Below the pieces are notes generated by a model that was given only the letters and a program-made list of their open reading frames with translations, did no database searches and was not told the DNA's origin. DNA of 64,000 bases from Mycolicibacterium chlorophenolicum (GTDB lineage: Bacteria > Actinomycetota > Actinomycetes > Mycobacteriales > Mycobacteriaceae), in NCBI RefSeq assembly GCF_001044235.1, contig NZ_JYNL01000051.1, positions 1 to 64,000 on the forward strand, written 5' to 3'. A program made the position numbers and the translations under genes. Below are positions 34,498 to 42,187 of the stretch, one piece after another (position 1 is the stretch's first letter; each line of letters starts with the position of its first letter).

Positions 34498-35911
34498 ACT
34501 CCGCGGCCCGGTGCGCGGCCATCACGATGGTGGCGTGCGGACCGCGGCTGGGGATCGCCGGCAGCACCGACCCGTCGACCACCCACAGCCCCTCCACGCC
34601 GCGCACCCGGCACCGGGTGTCCACGACGGCGGTCGCGTCGGTGTCCAGACCCATCCGCGCGCTGCCACACAGGTGCTGCGATGTCGCCCAGGAAGGCTCC
34701 GATTGCACTGTGTCACCGGCGATTTGGTGGGCGATGGCGGTGCCGTCGCGCAGCAGGCGGACATCGGCGGGCGCGCTGTCGTAGCGCTGCTCGATCACCG
34801 GGTCGCGGTCCGGATCATCCGACGCGAGCGTGATCCGCCCCCGCGAAGCCGGCCGCATCAACGTCACCCCGAGGTGGGGCTGATCGGTCGGGTCGTCGCG
34901 ACGGCCGGTGGTCATCGCGCCGAAGCCCGCCGTGTACGGCCGGATCTCCACCCCGTCGGCGGTGGTGAGCACGGCCTCCAGCGGCGGGACCCCGTGGGTG
35001 GCCGGCCAGCTGACCGGAAGCACCCACTCCGGGTGGTCGACCGTGTCGACCCCCACCGGCAAATCGACCGCGACCGGCACCCCGGCGGCGCGCAGCACGG
35101 CGGCGGGACCGATGCCCGACAGCATCAACAGATGCGCCGAACCGATCGCTCCGGCGCACAGCACCACCCGGTCGGCACGCAACGTGGCGGGCCCATCCGG
35201 TCCCACGACGTCCGCCCCGACCGCCCGGCGGCCGTCGAACCGGATCCGGCCGACGCGGGTGTCGGTGAGCACCGTGAGGTTGGGCCGGCGCATGGCCGGT
35301 TCGAGGAACGCCCCGCCGGGTCCGACCCGCGTGCCGCGGTCGATGTTCAGCGGCACCGCCCCGACCCCCGGCGGCACCGTCCGCTGCGAGGTCGAGCCGT
35401 TCAGGTCCTCGACCCACGCGAAGCCCGCTTCCCGCGCCGAGCGCACGAACGCCGCTGTGCAGCCGTCGAATTCGGCAACCCGGCGCACCGTGATGGGTCC
35501 CGCCGTACCGTGCGGCTCACCCCCGAAGTCGAGGTCGCGCTCGATGGCCTTGAAGTGCGGCAGCACGTCGGCCCAGGCCCAGCCCGGCAGGGCCCACCCG
35601 TCGATGTCGGTGGGCAGCGCCCGGCAGAAGTATCCGCCGTTGATCGCCCCGGATCCGCCGACGACCGCGCCGCGCATGATCTGCACCGAGCGGCGGGGAT
35701 CGTCGGTGAGGACGGCGGTGTAGCGCCGCGCGACCGCGCTCGCCTCCCCCAGCGGCAGCCGCAGTCCGTCGGTGATCTGGTCGCGGACGCGCGGATCGGT
35801 GGGCGCGGGTCCCGATTCGACGACGATGACCTGGCAGCGCTCGTCGGCGGAGAGCCGCTCCGCCAGGACGGATCCGGCGCTGCCGGCGCCGATGATCAGG
35901 ACGTCAGCCAA
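34487..35911 (-). CDS. mftG: Mycofactocin system GMC oxidoreductase MftG
   Basis: 474-residue GMC flavoprotein: FAD motif GAGSAGSVLAERL (8-20), GGSGAINGGYF (GMC signature), and active-site His in QHLCGSARMG and GPHATIVMAAHR. Family knowledge: MftG re-oxidises mycofactocinol and links the cofactor to respiration. Last gene of the mft run, 6 nt after mftF. Position beside mftF and the GMC signature separate it from general GMC alcohol oxidases. Confidence 0.93.
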   Translation of the reverse strand: MADVLIIGAGSAGSVLAERLSADERCQVIVVESGPAPTDPRVRDQITDGLRLPLGEASAVARRYTAVLTDDPRRSVQIMRGAVVGGSGAINGGYFCRALPTDIDGWALPGWAWADVLPHFKAIERDLDFGGEPHGTAGPITVRRVAEFDGCTAAFVRSAREAGFAWVEDLNGSTSQRTVPPGVGAVPLNIDRGTRVGPGGAFLEPAMRRPNLTVLTDTRVGRIRFDGRRAVGADVVGPDGPATLRADRVVLCAGAIGSAHLLMLSGIGPAAVLRAAGVPVAVDLPVGVDTVDHPEWVLPVSWPATHGVPPLEAVLTTADGVEIRPYTAGFGAMTTGRRDDPTDQPHLGVTLMRPASRGRITLASDDPDRDPVIEQRYDSAPADVRLLRDGTAIAHQIAGDTVQSEPSWATSQHLCGSARMGLDTDATAVVDTRCRVRGVEGLWVVDGSVLPAIPSRGPHATIVMAAHRAAEFIA

Positions 35912-35917
35912 CGGGCC

Positions 35918-37333
35918 TCAGGTTCGGATCTGCGGCTTGAGCGCCCCGGCGTGCCGCTCCCGCACCACCCCGGTCCACAGTCCCAGGCCGTAGGCGATGT
36001 CGTCGAGACGCTTGAGCAGCAGGTAGGTGAGCACCCCGACCCGCTTGGTGTCGTCGTCGGCGCTGCCGTGGCTGCGGGTGGCCCAGTCGAACACCCCGTC
36101 GAGGACCGCGGCCACCAGCACCACCTGGCGGCACCGTCGCGAGAGCACCGCCGCGATCAGCGCCACCGGCCAGTAGTGCCGACAGATCGCCGACGCCAGC
36201 TGCAGCGCCGCCGACCACAGCCCCTGCGCGGCGACGACAGCGACCTCCAGGGGTTCGGTCTGCACGCTGGACAGCGACTTGGCGATCCGCCGGCCGGTGA
36301 TCGCAGCGACCGCCGCCGATGCCAGGTAGCCGAAGCACGAGCCCAGCGCGACCAGCATCCAGACCACCAGCGTCCACCCCGAGATCACCAGCGGGGCGGT
36401 CTTGCCGGGATGGCGGATGGACAGCGGGGCTGCCGAACCTCCGTAGAAAGACTTGCGCGCGAACCATTTTCGGAGTTCGGTGCGATGGTCGTGGGCGACC
36501 AGCGCGATCGGCTCGTAGCGCAGCCGGGCACCGGCCTCGTTGAGCCGCCAGCACAGGTCGACGTCCTCACCGGAGGTCAGGGTCTCGTCGAAGCCGCCGA
36601 CCTCGATCAGCGCACTGCGCCGGCAGATGATGGCGGCGCTGGGCACGTAGGACACGGTGCCGAAGGGCACCACCGGCGCCTCCCGGAGCCCGAGGTCCAG
36701 CGACGAGCGGACGGCCTCGTAGCGGGCCACCACACTGTCGGAGGGATGCAGCGCGACGATCCGCGGCGCGGCGAGCGCGACGGCCGGATCACAGAAGTGG
36801 CCCAGCAACGCCTCGAGCCAGCCCCGGCGCGGCACGACGTCGGAGTCGAGGAACGCCACGAAGTCGGTGTCGCAGGCCGCCAGTCCGGCATTGCGTGCGG
36901 CGGCCGGGCCCTTGCTGCGCTCCAGCCGCAAGATCGTGAGGTCACAGTGCACGTCGTCGAAATCGACGGCGCTGACCGGCGTCTCGGAGCCGTCGTCGAC
37001 GATCACCACCCGCAGCCCGCGCAGCGCGGTGAGCAGCCGGGTGAGCCCAGTTGGGTTGTCCCGCACCGGGATCACCACCGTGACGTCACGATGCGACGGT
37101 CCGCTCAGCGGCCGCGGGTGGGCGACGGTGGCATCGAGCAGAGTGCGGGCCAGCTGCGCGCTGACCGCGTCGTGCACCTCGAGCCTGCCGCCGGTGAGCA
37201 TCGTCTGCGCGGCCGGCGCCAGCCGCAGCAGCCGCGTCGGCGAGCCGCCGAGCAGCGCGGCCCCCTCCCCGAGGACGCGCACGCGTCGATCCACCTGGAC
37301 GGCGAAGCCGTCGGGCAGGCGCGGCCCGTTCAC
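35918..37333 (-). CDS. mftF: Mycofactocin glycosyltransferase MftF
   Basis: 471 residues. A GT2 domain (about 83-300) shows VIVDDGSETP, the metal-binding DSD in AFLDSDVVPRRGW and GGFDETLTSGEDVDLCWRL; the C-terminal third has several hydrophobic helices, indicating a membrane enzyme. An N-terminal ~80-residue domain is specific to MftF. It adds beta-1,4-linked glucose units to premycofactocin. GTG start overlaps the mftE stop (GTGA), so translation is coupled. Confidence 0.94.
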   Translation of the reverse strand: MNGPRLPDGFAVQVDRRVRVLGEGAALLGGSPTRLLRLAPAAQTMLTGGRLEVHDAVSAQLARTLLDATVAHPRPLSGPSHRDVTVVIPVRDNPTGLTRLLTALRGLRVVIVDDGSETPVSAVDFDDVHCDLTILRLERSKGPAAARNAGLAACDTDFVAFLDSDVVPRRGWLEALLGHFCDPAVALAAPRIVALHPSDSVVARYEAVRSSLDLGLREAPVVPFGTVSYVPSAAIICRRSALIEVGGFDETLTSGEDVDLCWRLNEAGARLRYEPIALVAHDHRTELRKWFARKSFYGGSAAPLSIRHPGKTAPLVISGWTLVVWMLVALGSCFGYLASAAVAAITGRRIAKSLSSVQTEPLEVAVVAAQGLWSAALQLASAICRHYWPVALIAAVLSRRCRQVVLVAAVLDGVFDWATRSHGSADDDTKRVGVLTYLLLKRLDDIAYGLGLWTGVVRERHAGALKPQIRT

Positions 37334-38073
37334 CTCAACATCCCCTCGCGGTCAGGTGCCCACCGAGTGACGCGGCCCAGACACGCGTCGAGCATCTCAG
37401 CAAAGATCCTGCCCCCTTCTTCCGCCGTCGCCGTCGTGGGGTCCCCCAGGATTCCCAGCGAACTGACGGCGGCGACTCCCCCGCGGCGCAATTGTGGCAT
37501 CAACTCCGTCAGCGGCAAAAGGTTACCGGCCACCAGGAGGTCATCGCGCACGACGTGCGGCGAAATATGTAGCAATACAGAAGTTTCGGTGTGGCCGGCG
37601 TGCGCGTCGGCCTGCGCAGCGACGCAGGAGCACCAGCCCGCGTCGCGCCCCTCGTACCGCAGCAGCGTCACGGCCCGGCGCAGCGCCTCCACGTTGCCGC
37701 CGTGGCCGTTGACGAACACCAGCCGCGACGCCCACCGGCACGCCGATCGCGCGAACTCGACGAGCAGTTCCGCCAGTGCCGGTGTGCCGATCGAGACGGT
37801 TCCGGCGAATCCCTCGTGCTCACCGCTGGCGCCGTAACCGATTGCCGGAGCAACCATCCACGGATCGGACGTCCGCTCATGCAGCAGCGCCACGAGCGCA
37901 TCGGCCACAGCGGTCGCGATGCGAGTGTCGGTGTCCAGCGGCAGATGAGGTCCGTGCTGCTCGGTGGAACCAACCGGGACGACCAGCGCGGGCGACGAAT
38001 TCTGCAGCTGCCTCGACGTTGAGTTCCCGAGCTCGCGGGGAAAAGCCACGCGAGCATGGTAGGCCGAATTCAC
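37330..38073 (-). CDS. mftE: Mycofactocin peptidase MftE (creatininase family)
   Basis: 247 residues from a GTG at 38073, giving the usual VNSAYH start. Metal ligands sit in STEQHGPHLPLDTDT (E-H-D) and NGHGGN. MftE removes the Val-Tyr end of modified MftA to release AHDP. The gene is separated from mftD by 124 nt, the widest gap in the locus, and a hairpin-forming inverted repeat (38080-38098) lies 6 nt before the start. The alternative upstream ATG would add 26 low-complexity residues not seen in the family. Confidence 0.92.
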   Translation of the reverse strand: MNSAYHARVAFPRELGNSTSRQLQNSSPALVVPVGSTEQHGPHLPLDTDTRIATAVADALVALLHERTSDPWMVAPAIGYGASGEHEGFAGTVSIGTPALAELLVEFARSACRWASRLVFVNGHGGNVEALRRAVTLLRYEGRDAGWCSCVAAQADAHAGHTETSVLLHISPHVVRDDLLVAGNLLPLTELMPQLRRGGVAAVSSLGILGDPTTATAEEGGRIFAEMLDACLGRVTRWAPDREGMLR

Positions 38074-38079
38074 CTGGTG

Positions 38080-38098
38080 TGCGCCAGTTGTTGGCGCA
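38080..38098 (-). repeat. Inverted repeat just upstream of mftE
   Basis: TGCGCCA-(5 nt)-TGGCGCA, perfect 7-bp arms, 6 nt before the mftE GTG. In the mft mRNA it would form a hairpin covering the ribosome site, or act as an operator. Confidence 0.6.
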
Positions 38099-38197
38099 TG
38101 CGTGGCCGTTGATTTTCCGCAGTTCGTCACACCGGCGGACGGCGGTTTCACGTCAGCCCCCTCCGCCCCGCACGTACCAGGACCGAGGAAGCGGCGC

Positions 38198-39373
38198 TCA
38201 CGCCCCCAGGGTGCGGGTGAAACCGTCGGGAATCAGGATGTCCTCGCGGGTCAGATCGTGGATCGAGGACTTACCCAGCGCCATCAGCGCCGAGTCGACG
38301 CCACCGCGTATGATGTCCAGGACGTTCTCCACACCGGCCTGTCCGTTGGCGGCCAGACCCCACAGGTAGGCCCGGCCGATCATCACCGCACGGGCGCCCA
38401 GAGCAACCGCCTTGACGACGTCGCTGCCCCGCCGGATGCCGCCGTCCAGCAAAACCTCCACCTGGTCGCCCACCGCATCGGCGATGGCCGGCAGGCACCG
38501 GATCGCCGCCGGCGTGCCGTCCAGGTTGTTGCCGCCGTGGTTGGACACCGTGATCGCCGAAACACCCGCATCGACAGCGCGTTTCGCGTCGTCGACACGC
38601 ACCATGCCCTTGAGGAGGAACGGGCCGCCCCACTGTTCGCGCAGCCACGCGACGTCTTCCCAGGTCGGCGGCGGGGTGCCCATCCACTGGCCGTAGGCCT
38701 CGAAGAACGTCGGGCCGGTCTCTCCGCGCCGTCCCTGGTTGGGAACCCGCAGGTCGGGCGGGCGCAGCTGCTTGGCGAAACTGAAGAACCACCGCGGCTT
38801 GGTGATGACCTCCGGAGACATCCGGATCATGGTCTTGAGGTCCATCTGCTCGGGGATCTTCGGGCTGCCCCAGTCGCGACCGTGCGAGAAGCTCCAGTCG
38901 GTGGTCAGGATCAGGCCCTTGGCGCCGGCCGCCCGGGCCCGCTCCATCCGCGCCAGGATGTCGTCGCGGCTGCCGAGCCAGTAGATCTGGAAGAAGATCT
39001 TGTCGTTGACCGCGGTGACCTCTTCGATGGGCTTGCTCGCGAAGGAGGACAGCCCCATCGCGGTGCCGCGGGCCGCGGCGGCGCGCGCGACGGCCACCTC
39101 ACCGTCGGGGTCGACGGCCTGCACGCCGGTGGGCGAGATGATGACGGGCAGTGAAATGTCTTGCCCCAGCACCGTTGTCGCCATGTCACGCTTTTCGGTG
39201 GCCCCGATGACGTGCGGCGCGAAGCCGAGCTCGGCGAACGACTCGACGTTGTCGGAGACCGTCACGCCCTTCTCACTGGCCGAGATCAGAGAGGAGTAGG
39301 CCGACTTGGGCAGCCGCTTCTTCGCCCGCTGCTGGGCGATGGCGACGGTTTCGAACCAGGTATCACGTGCCAT
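38198..39373 (-). CDS. mftD: Mycofactocin FMN oxidoreductase MftD
   Basis: 391 residues of the FMN-dependent alpha-hydroxy acid dehydrogenase family (lldD-like). FMN-site residues and the catalytic His in SNHGGNNLDG are present, but the substrate-binding Arg of the usual SNHGGRQLD motif is Asn, as expected for MftD rather than lactate dehydrogenase. It converts AHDP to premycofactocin by oxidative deamination. Starts 4 nt after mftC. Confidence 0.94.
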   Translation of the reverse strand: MARDTWFETVAIAQQRAKKRLPKSAYSSLISASEKGVTVSDNVESFAELGFAPHVIGATEKRDMATTVLGQDISLPVIISPTGVQAVDPDGEVAVARAAAARGTAMGLSSFASKPIEEVTAVNDKIFFQIYWLGSRDDILARMERARAAGAKGLILTTDWSFSHGRDWGSPKIPEQMDLKTMIRMSPEVITKPRWFFSFAKQLRPPDLRVPNQGRRGETGPTFFEAYGQWMGTPPPTWEDVAWLREQWGGPFLLKGMVRVDDAKRAVDAGVSAITVSNHGGNNLDGTPAAIRCLPAIADAVGDQVEVLLDGGIRRGSDVVKAVALGARAVMIGRAYLWGLAANGQAGVENVLDIIRGGVDSALMALGKSSIHDLTREDILIPDGFTRTLGA

Positions 39374-39377
39374 GGGA

Positions 39378-40565
39378 CTACACAGGACTTTCGTTGCAGA
39401 ATTTCTTCGGAGGGGCGCTCAGCAGGGTGAGCGGGATGGGGCCCTTGGGGGTGCGGCCGCCGCTACGGGAGTGGTCGACGCTGGGCTTGGGCTTGTCCCG
39501 GTCCAGGGCCAGCGCGGGTTCGCCGTACCCTTGCACGCACTCGGGATCCGGACCGTCCAGCGGCAGACCGGTGAAGAACTTCGCCGCCATGCAACCGCCG
39601 CGGCAGGCGTCGTAGTGCCCGCAGCTGCCGCACGCCCCGGCCGACTGCGGCTCACGCAGCTCCCGGAACAGCTCGGAGTTCTGCCAGACGCTCTGGAAAC
39701 CGTTGTCGGTGAGGATGTTTCCGGCGAGGAACGTGTCGTGGATGGCGAACGGGCAGGCATAGACGTCGCCGACGGGATCGATCAGGCAGACCACCCGGCC
39801 GGCGCCGCACAGGTTGAGCCCGGCCAGCGCGCCGGGTTCACCGAGACCGGACAGGTGGAAGAACGAGTCGCCGGTCAGCACCCGTTCGCCGTGGGCGACC
39901 AGCCAGTCGTAGAGCTGCACCTGCTGGGCCGGCGTGGGGTGCAGTTCGTCCCAGACGTCGGCACCGCGGCCCGAGGGGCGCAGCCGGGTGATGCGCAGCG
40001 TCGCCCCGTAGGCGTCGGCCAACGCCTTGAAGTCGTTGAGCTGGTCCACGTTGTGGCGCGTCACCACCACCGAGATCTTGGCGTCCGTGAAACCCGCCGC
40101 GCGCAGGTTCTCCAGCGCGCGCGTCGCCATCGCGAACGACCCCGGTCCGCGCACCGCGTCGTTGACCTCCGCGGTGGCGCCGTCCAGCGAGATCTGCACG
40201 TCGACGTAATCGCTGGCCGCCAGCTTGGCTGCGACCTCTTCGGTGATGCGCACGCCGTTGGTGGAGAACTTGACCCCGACGTGGTGGGCCGTCGCATAGT
40301 CGACGAGCTCCCAGAAGTCCGAGCGCACAGTCGGCTCGCCGCCGCCGATGTTCACGTAGAACACCTGCATGCGTTCGAGCTCGTCGATGATGTCCATGCA
40401 CTGGCGGGTGGTCAGCTCGCGCGGGTCGCGCTTGCCCGACGAGGACAGGCAGTGCACGCAGGACAGGTTGCAGGCGTAGGTCAGCTCCCACGTCAGGCAG
40501 ATCGGTGCGTCCAGGCCGCGTTCGAACTGGTCGACCAGGCGGGGCACGGGGGCGGTGACGGTCAT
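39378..40565 (-). CDS. mftC: Mycofactocin radical SAM maturase MftC
   Basis: 395 residues. Radical SAM cluster motif CNLSCVHC (Cys32, Cys36, Cys39), GGGEPTV, and a SPASM-type C-terminal region with CGAGRVVCLIDPVGDVYACPF and CGSCGHYDACRGGC. It decarboxylates and crosslinks the MftA C-terminal Val-Tyr. The start overlaps the mftB stop (ATGA). It contains all cysteines expected for two auxiliary clusters, as judged by eye. Confidence 0.96.
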   Translation of the reverse strand: MTVTAPVPRLVDQFERGLDAPICLTWELTYACNLSCVHCLSSSGKRDPRELTTRQCMDIIDELERMQVFYVNIGGGEPTVRSDFWELVDYATAHHVGVKFSTNGVRITEEVAAKLAASDYVDVQISLDGATAEVNDAVRGPGSFAMATRALENLRAAGFTDAKISVVVTRHNVDQLNDFKALADAYGATLRITRLRPSGRGADVWDELHPTPAQQVQLYDWLVAHGERVLTGDSFFHLSGLGEPGALAGLNLCGAGRVVCLIDPVGDVYACPFAIHDTFLAGNILTDNGFQSVWQNSELFRELREPQSAGACGSCGHYDACRGGCMAAKFFTGLPLDGPDPECVQGYGEPALALDRDKPKPSVDHSRSGGRTPKGPIPLTLLSAPPKKFCNESPV

Positions 40566-40846
40566 CGGTCCTCTCCTGCGATCAACATGTTCGAGGCGAC
40601 CAGCACGCTCATCGCGTGCAGGTAGGGCGACAGCTGGGAATCCTCGACTCCTGCTGCGCGACAAGCGGATCGAACGTCGGGGTGATCACCCAGCGAGTTG
40701 ATCACCTCGACGATCGTCCGGTTCTTCAGGAACGACAGCTTGCGGGTCCCGAAGTGGTAGAGCAGCGCGCCGAACGGCTCGGGCCGGACGGCCACCTGCG
40801 GATGCAGCCGCCAGCGCTGGTCCGGATCGAAGGTCGGCGCGGTCAT
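40562..40846 (-). CDS. mftB: Mycofactocin peptide chaperone MftB
   Basis: 94 residues of the RiPP recognition element (PqqD-like) type: RWRLHPQVAVRPEPFGALLYHFGTRKLSFL, then the helix KNRTIVEVINSL. It presents MftA to MftC. It begins 2 nt after mftA and ends in an ATGA overlap with mftC. The start was set at 40846 since upstream frame overlaps mftA. Confidence 0.95.
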   Translation of the reverse strand: MTAPTFDPDQRWRLHPQVAVRPEPFGALLYHFGTRKLSFLKNRTIVEVINSLGDHPDVRSACRAAGVEDSQLSPYLHAMSVLVASNMLIAGEDR

Positions 40847-40848
40847 GA

Positions 40849-40941
40849 TCAGTAGACCCCGCACATCCCGTCGATGGAGACCTCTTCGACCAGGCTCTCG
40901 GTCACGAGCTCGTCGTTCTCGGTGTGCTGACTCGGCTCCAT
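40849..40941 (-). CDS. mftA: Mycofactocin precursor peptide MftA
   Basis: 30 residues, too short for usual ORF calls, read directly from the minus strand. It has an acidic leader (MEPSQHTENDELVTES) and the conserved C-terminal core IDGMCGVY. MftC acts on the terminal Val-Tyr. A GAAAGG-type ribosome site precedes it, and it opens the mft operon, divergent from mftR. Confidence 0.97.
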   Translation of the reverse strand: MEPSQHTENDELVTESLVEEVSIDGMCGVY

Positions 40942-40995
40942 GGCACTCGCCTTTCTGTTGGATGGGCTCGACATTTGTGACGCAGATCGCAACAA

Positions 40996-41014
40996 TAAGG
41001 CACCGGGTGCCTAA
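40996..41014. promoter_or_regulatory. Candidate MftR operator
   Basis: Near-perfect palindrome with arms AGGCACC / GGTGCCT around one G (core 40998-41012), with flanking AT pairs, in the 84-bp mftA-mftR gap and 11 nt before the mftR start. Position fits control of both genes. MftR is a known acyl-CoA-responsive TetR repressor; the site match is my reading. Confidence 0.78.
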
Positions 41015-41025
41015 ATGGAAGGGGG

Positions 41026-41658
41026 ATGCCGATGCAACCCGCCAGGGCACGGGTGGGCCGCCGCCGGTCCACGAGCTGGGAGCACATCAGTGCGGTCGCG
41101 ATCGACCTGTTCTCCGAGCGCGGCTTCGACGACGTCAGCGTCGACGACGTCGCGGCGGCGGCGGGCATCGCCCGCCGGACGCTGTTCCGGTACTACCCCT
41201 CGAAGAACGCCCTGCCGTGGGGCGACTTCGACGCCCATCTCGGCCTGATGAAGGGACTGCTGGCCGCGACCGATGCGGAGGCGCCGGTGCACGAGGCGCT
41301 GCGCGCCGCGCTGCTGGCCTTCAACGACTTCGACGACGCCGACCGGCACCGGCAGCGCATGCGGCTCATCCTGGAAACCGAAGCACTGCAGGCATATTCG
41401 ATGACGATGTATGCGGGATGGCGGGCGGTGGTGGCGTCGTTCGTGGCGGCGCGGCTGCGCATCTCCCCCGCGGATCTGATTCCGCAGACCGCGGCCTGGA
41501 CGATGCTCGCGGTGGCGCTGGCCGCCTACGAGCAGTGGCTGGCCGACGAGTCGGTGTCGCTGGCCGCGGCGCTGGGTGACGCATTCGATCTGCTGGCCGG
41601 CGGGCTGGCCGGGCTGGAAACTCGGGTGTCGGAATCTGCACGCCCCCGGCAACGATGA
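41026..41658 (+). CDS. mftR: TetR-family regulator MftR
   Basis: 210 residues. HTH about 22-60 (FDDVSVDDVAAAAGIARRTLFRYYPSKN), C-terminal MftR-type ligand domain. Reported to bind long-chain acyl-CoA and release the mft promoter. Divergent from mftA, with the palindrome at 40996-41014 between them. Unusually, its stop is only 4 nt before an ECF sigma gene, so it may be co-transcribed with that gene and the VOC gene. Confidence 0.93.
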   Translation: MPMQPARARVGRRRSTSWEHISAVAIDLFSERGFDDVSVDDVAAAAGIARRTLFRYYPSKNALPWGDFDAHLGLMKGLLAATDAEAPVHEALRAALLAFNDFDDADRHRQRMRLILETEALQAYSMTMYAGWRAVVASFVAARLRISPADLIPQTAAWTMLAVALAAYEQWLADESVSLAAALGDAFDLLAGGLAGLETRVSESARPRQR

Positions 41659-41662
41659 AGGT

Positions 41663-42187
41663 GTGAGCGCCGAACCCGAGGCCGACCCCGCTCCACGGGC
41701 GCTGCTCGCGCTGTACGACGAGGCCTTACCCGCCGTTTACGGGTACTTCGTCCGGCGCTGCGGTGACCGCGGAACGGCGGAAGACCTGACGTCGGAGACC
41801 TTCCTGGCCGCGATGGACGCTGCCCGCAAGTCGACGCCGCCACCGGTGACGGTGCGGTGGCTGATCGGGGTCGCGCGGCACAAGTTGGCTGACCACTACC
41901 GCCGGGGACACGGACGGTTCACCGTGTCGGTGGCCGAGGCGCCCGAACCGGCCGACCCACCCGACGAGTGGGACGCCGAACTGGACCGCATCGTCGCCGA
42001 GCAGGTGCTGGCACGGCTCAACGAGCAGCACCGCACCGTGTTGGCGCTGCGCTACATGGACGACTGCTCGGTCGGCGAGTGCGCCGAGTTGATGGGCCGC
42101 ACGGTGCACGCCACCGAGGCGCTGCTGGTGCGCGCCCGGCGGGCGTTCCGGGAGAACTACCCCCACCGGGAAGGAGGAACGCCGTGA
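41663..42187 (+). CDS. ECF sigma factor
   Basis: 174 residues from a GTG at 41663. Region 2: VYGYFVRRCGDRGTAEDLTSETFLAAM and VRWLIGVARHKLADHYRR; region 4: LRYMDDCSVGECAELMGRTVHATEALLVRARRAFRENY. The GTG is preferred because an upstream in-frame Met would lie inside mftR. The stop overlaps the VOC gene start (GTGA), so the two are made together. No classical zinc anti-sigma gene follows; the VOC protein may fill that role (inference). Confidence 0.88.
   Translation: MSAEPEADPAPRALLALYDEALPAVYGYFVRRCGDRGTAEDLTSETFLAAMDAARKSTPPPVTVRWLIGVARHKLADHYRRGHGRFTVSVAEAPEPADPPDEWDAELDRIVAEQVLARLNEQHRTVLALRYMDDCSVGECAELMGRTVHATEALLVRARRAFRENYPHREGGTP

Noticed and set aside
32694..34784. 696-codon open frame across the MFS gene
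   Set aside because: Overlaps the real MFS gene in another frame on the same strand, with Arg-rich low-complexity sequence.
34337..37837. 1166-codon open frame opposite mftG/mftF/mftE
   Set aside because: Antisense to three well-supported genes; long because of high GC. Composition is Arg/Pro/His-rich with no domain.
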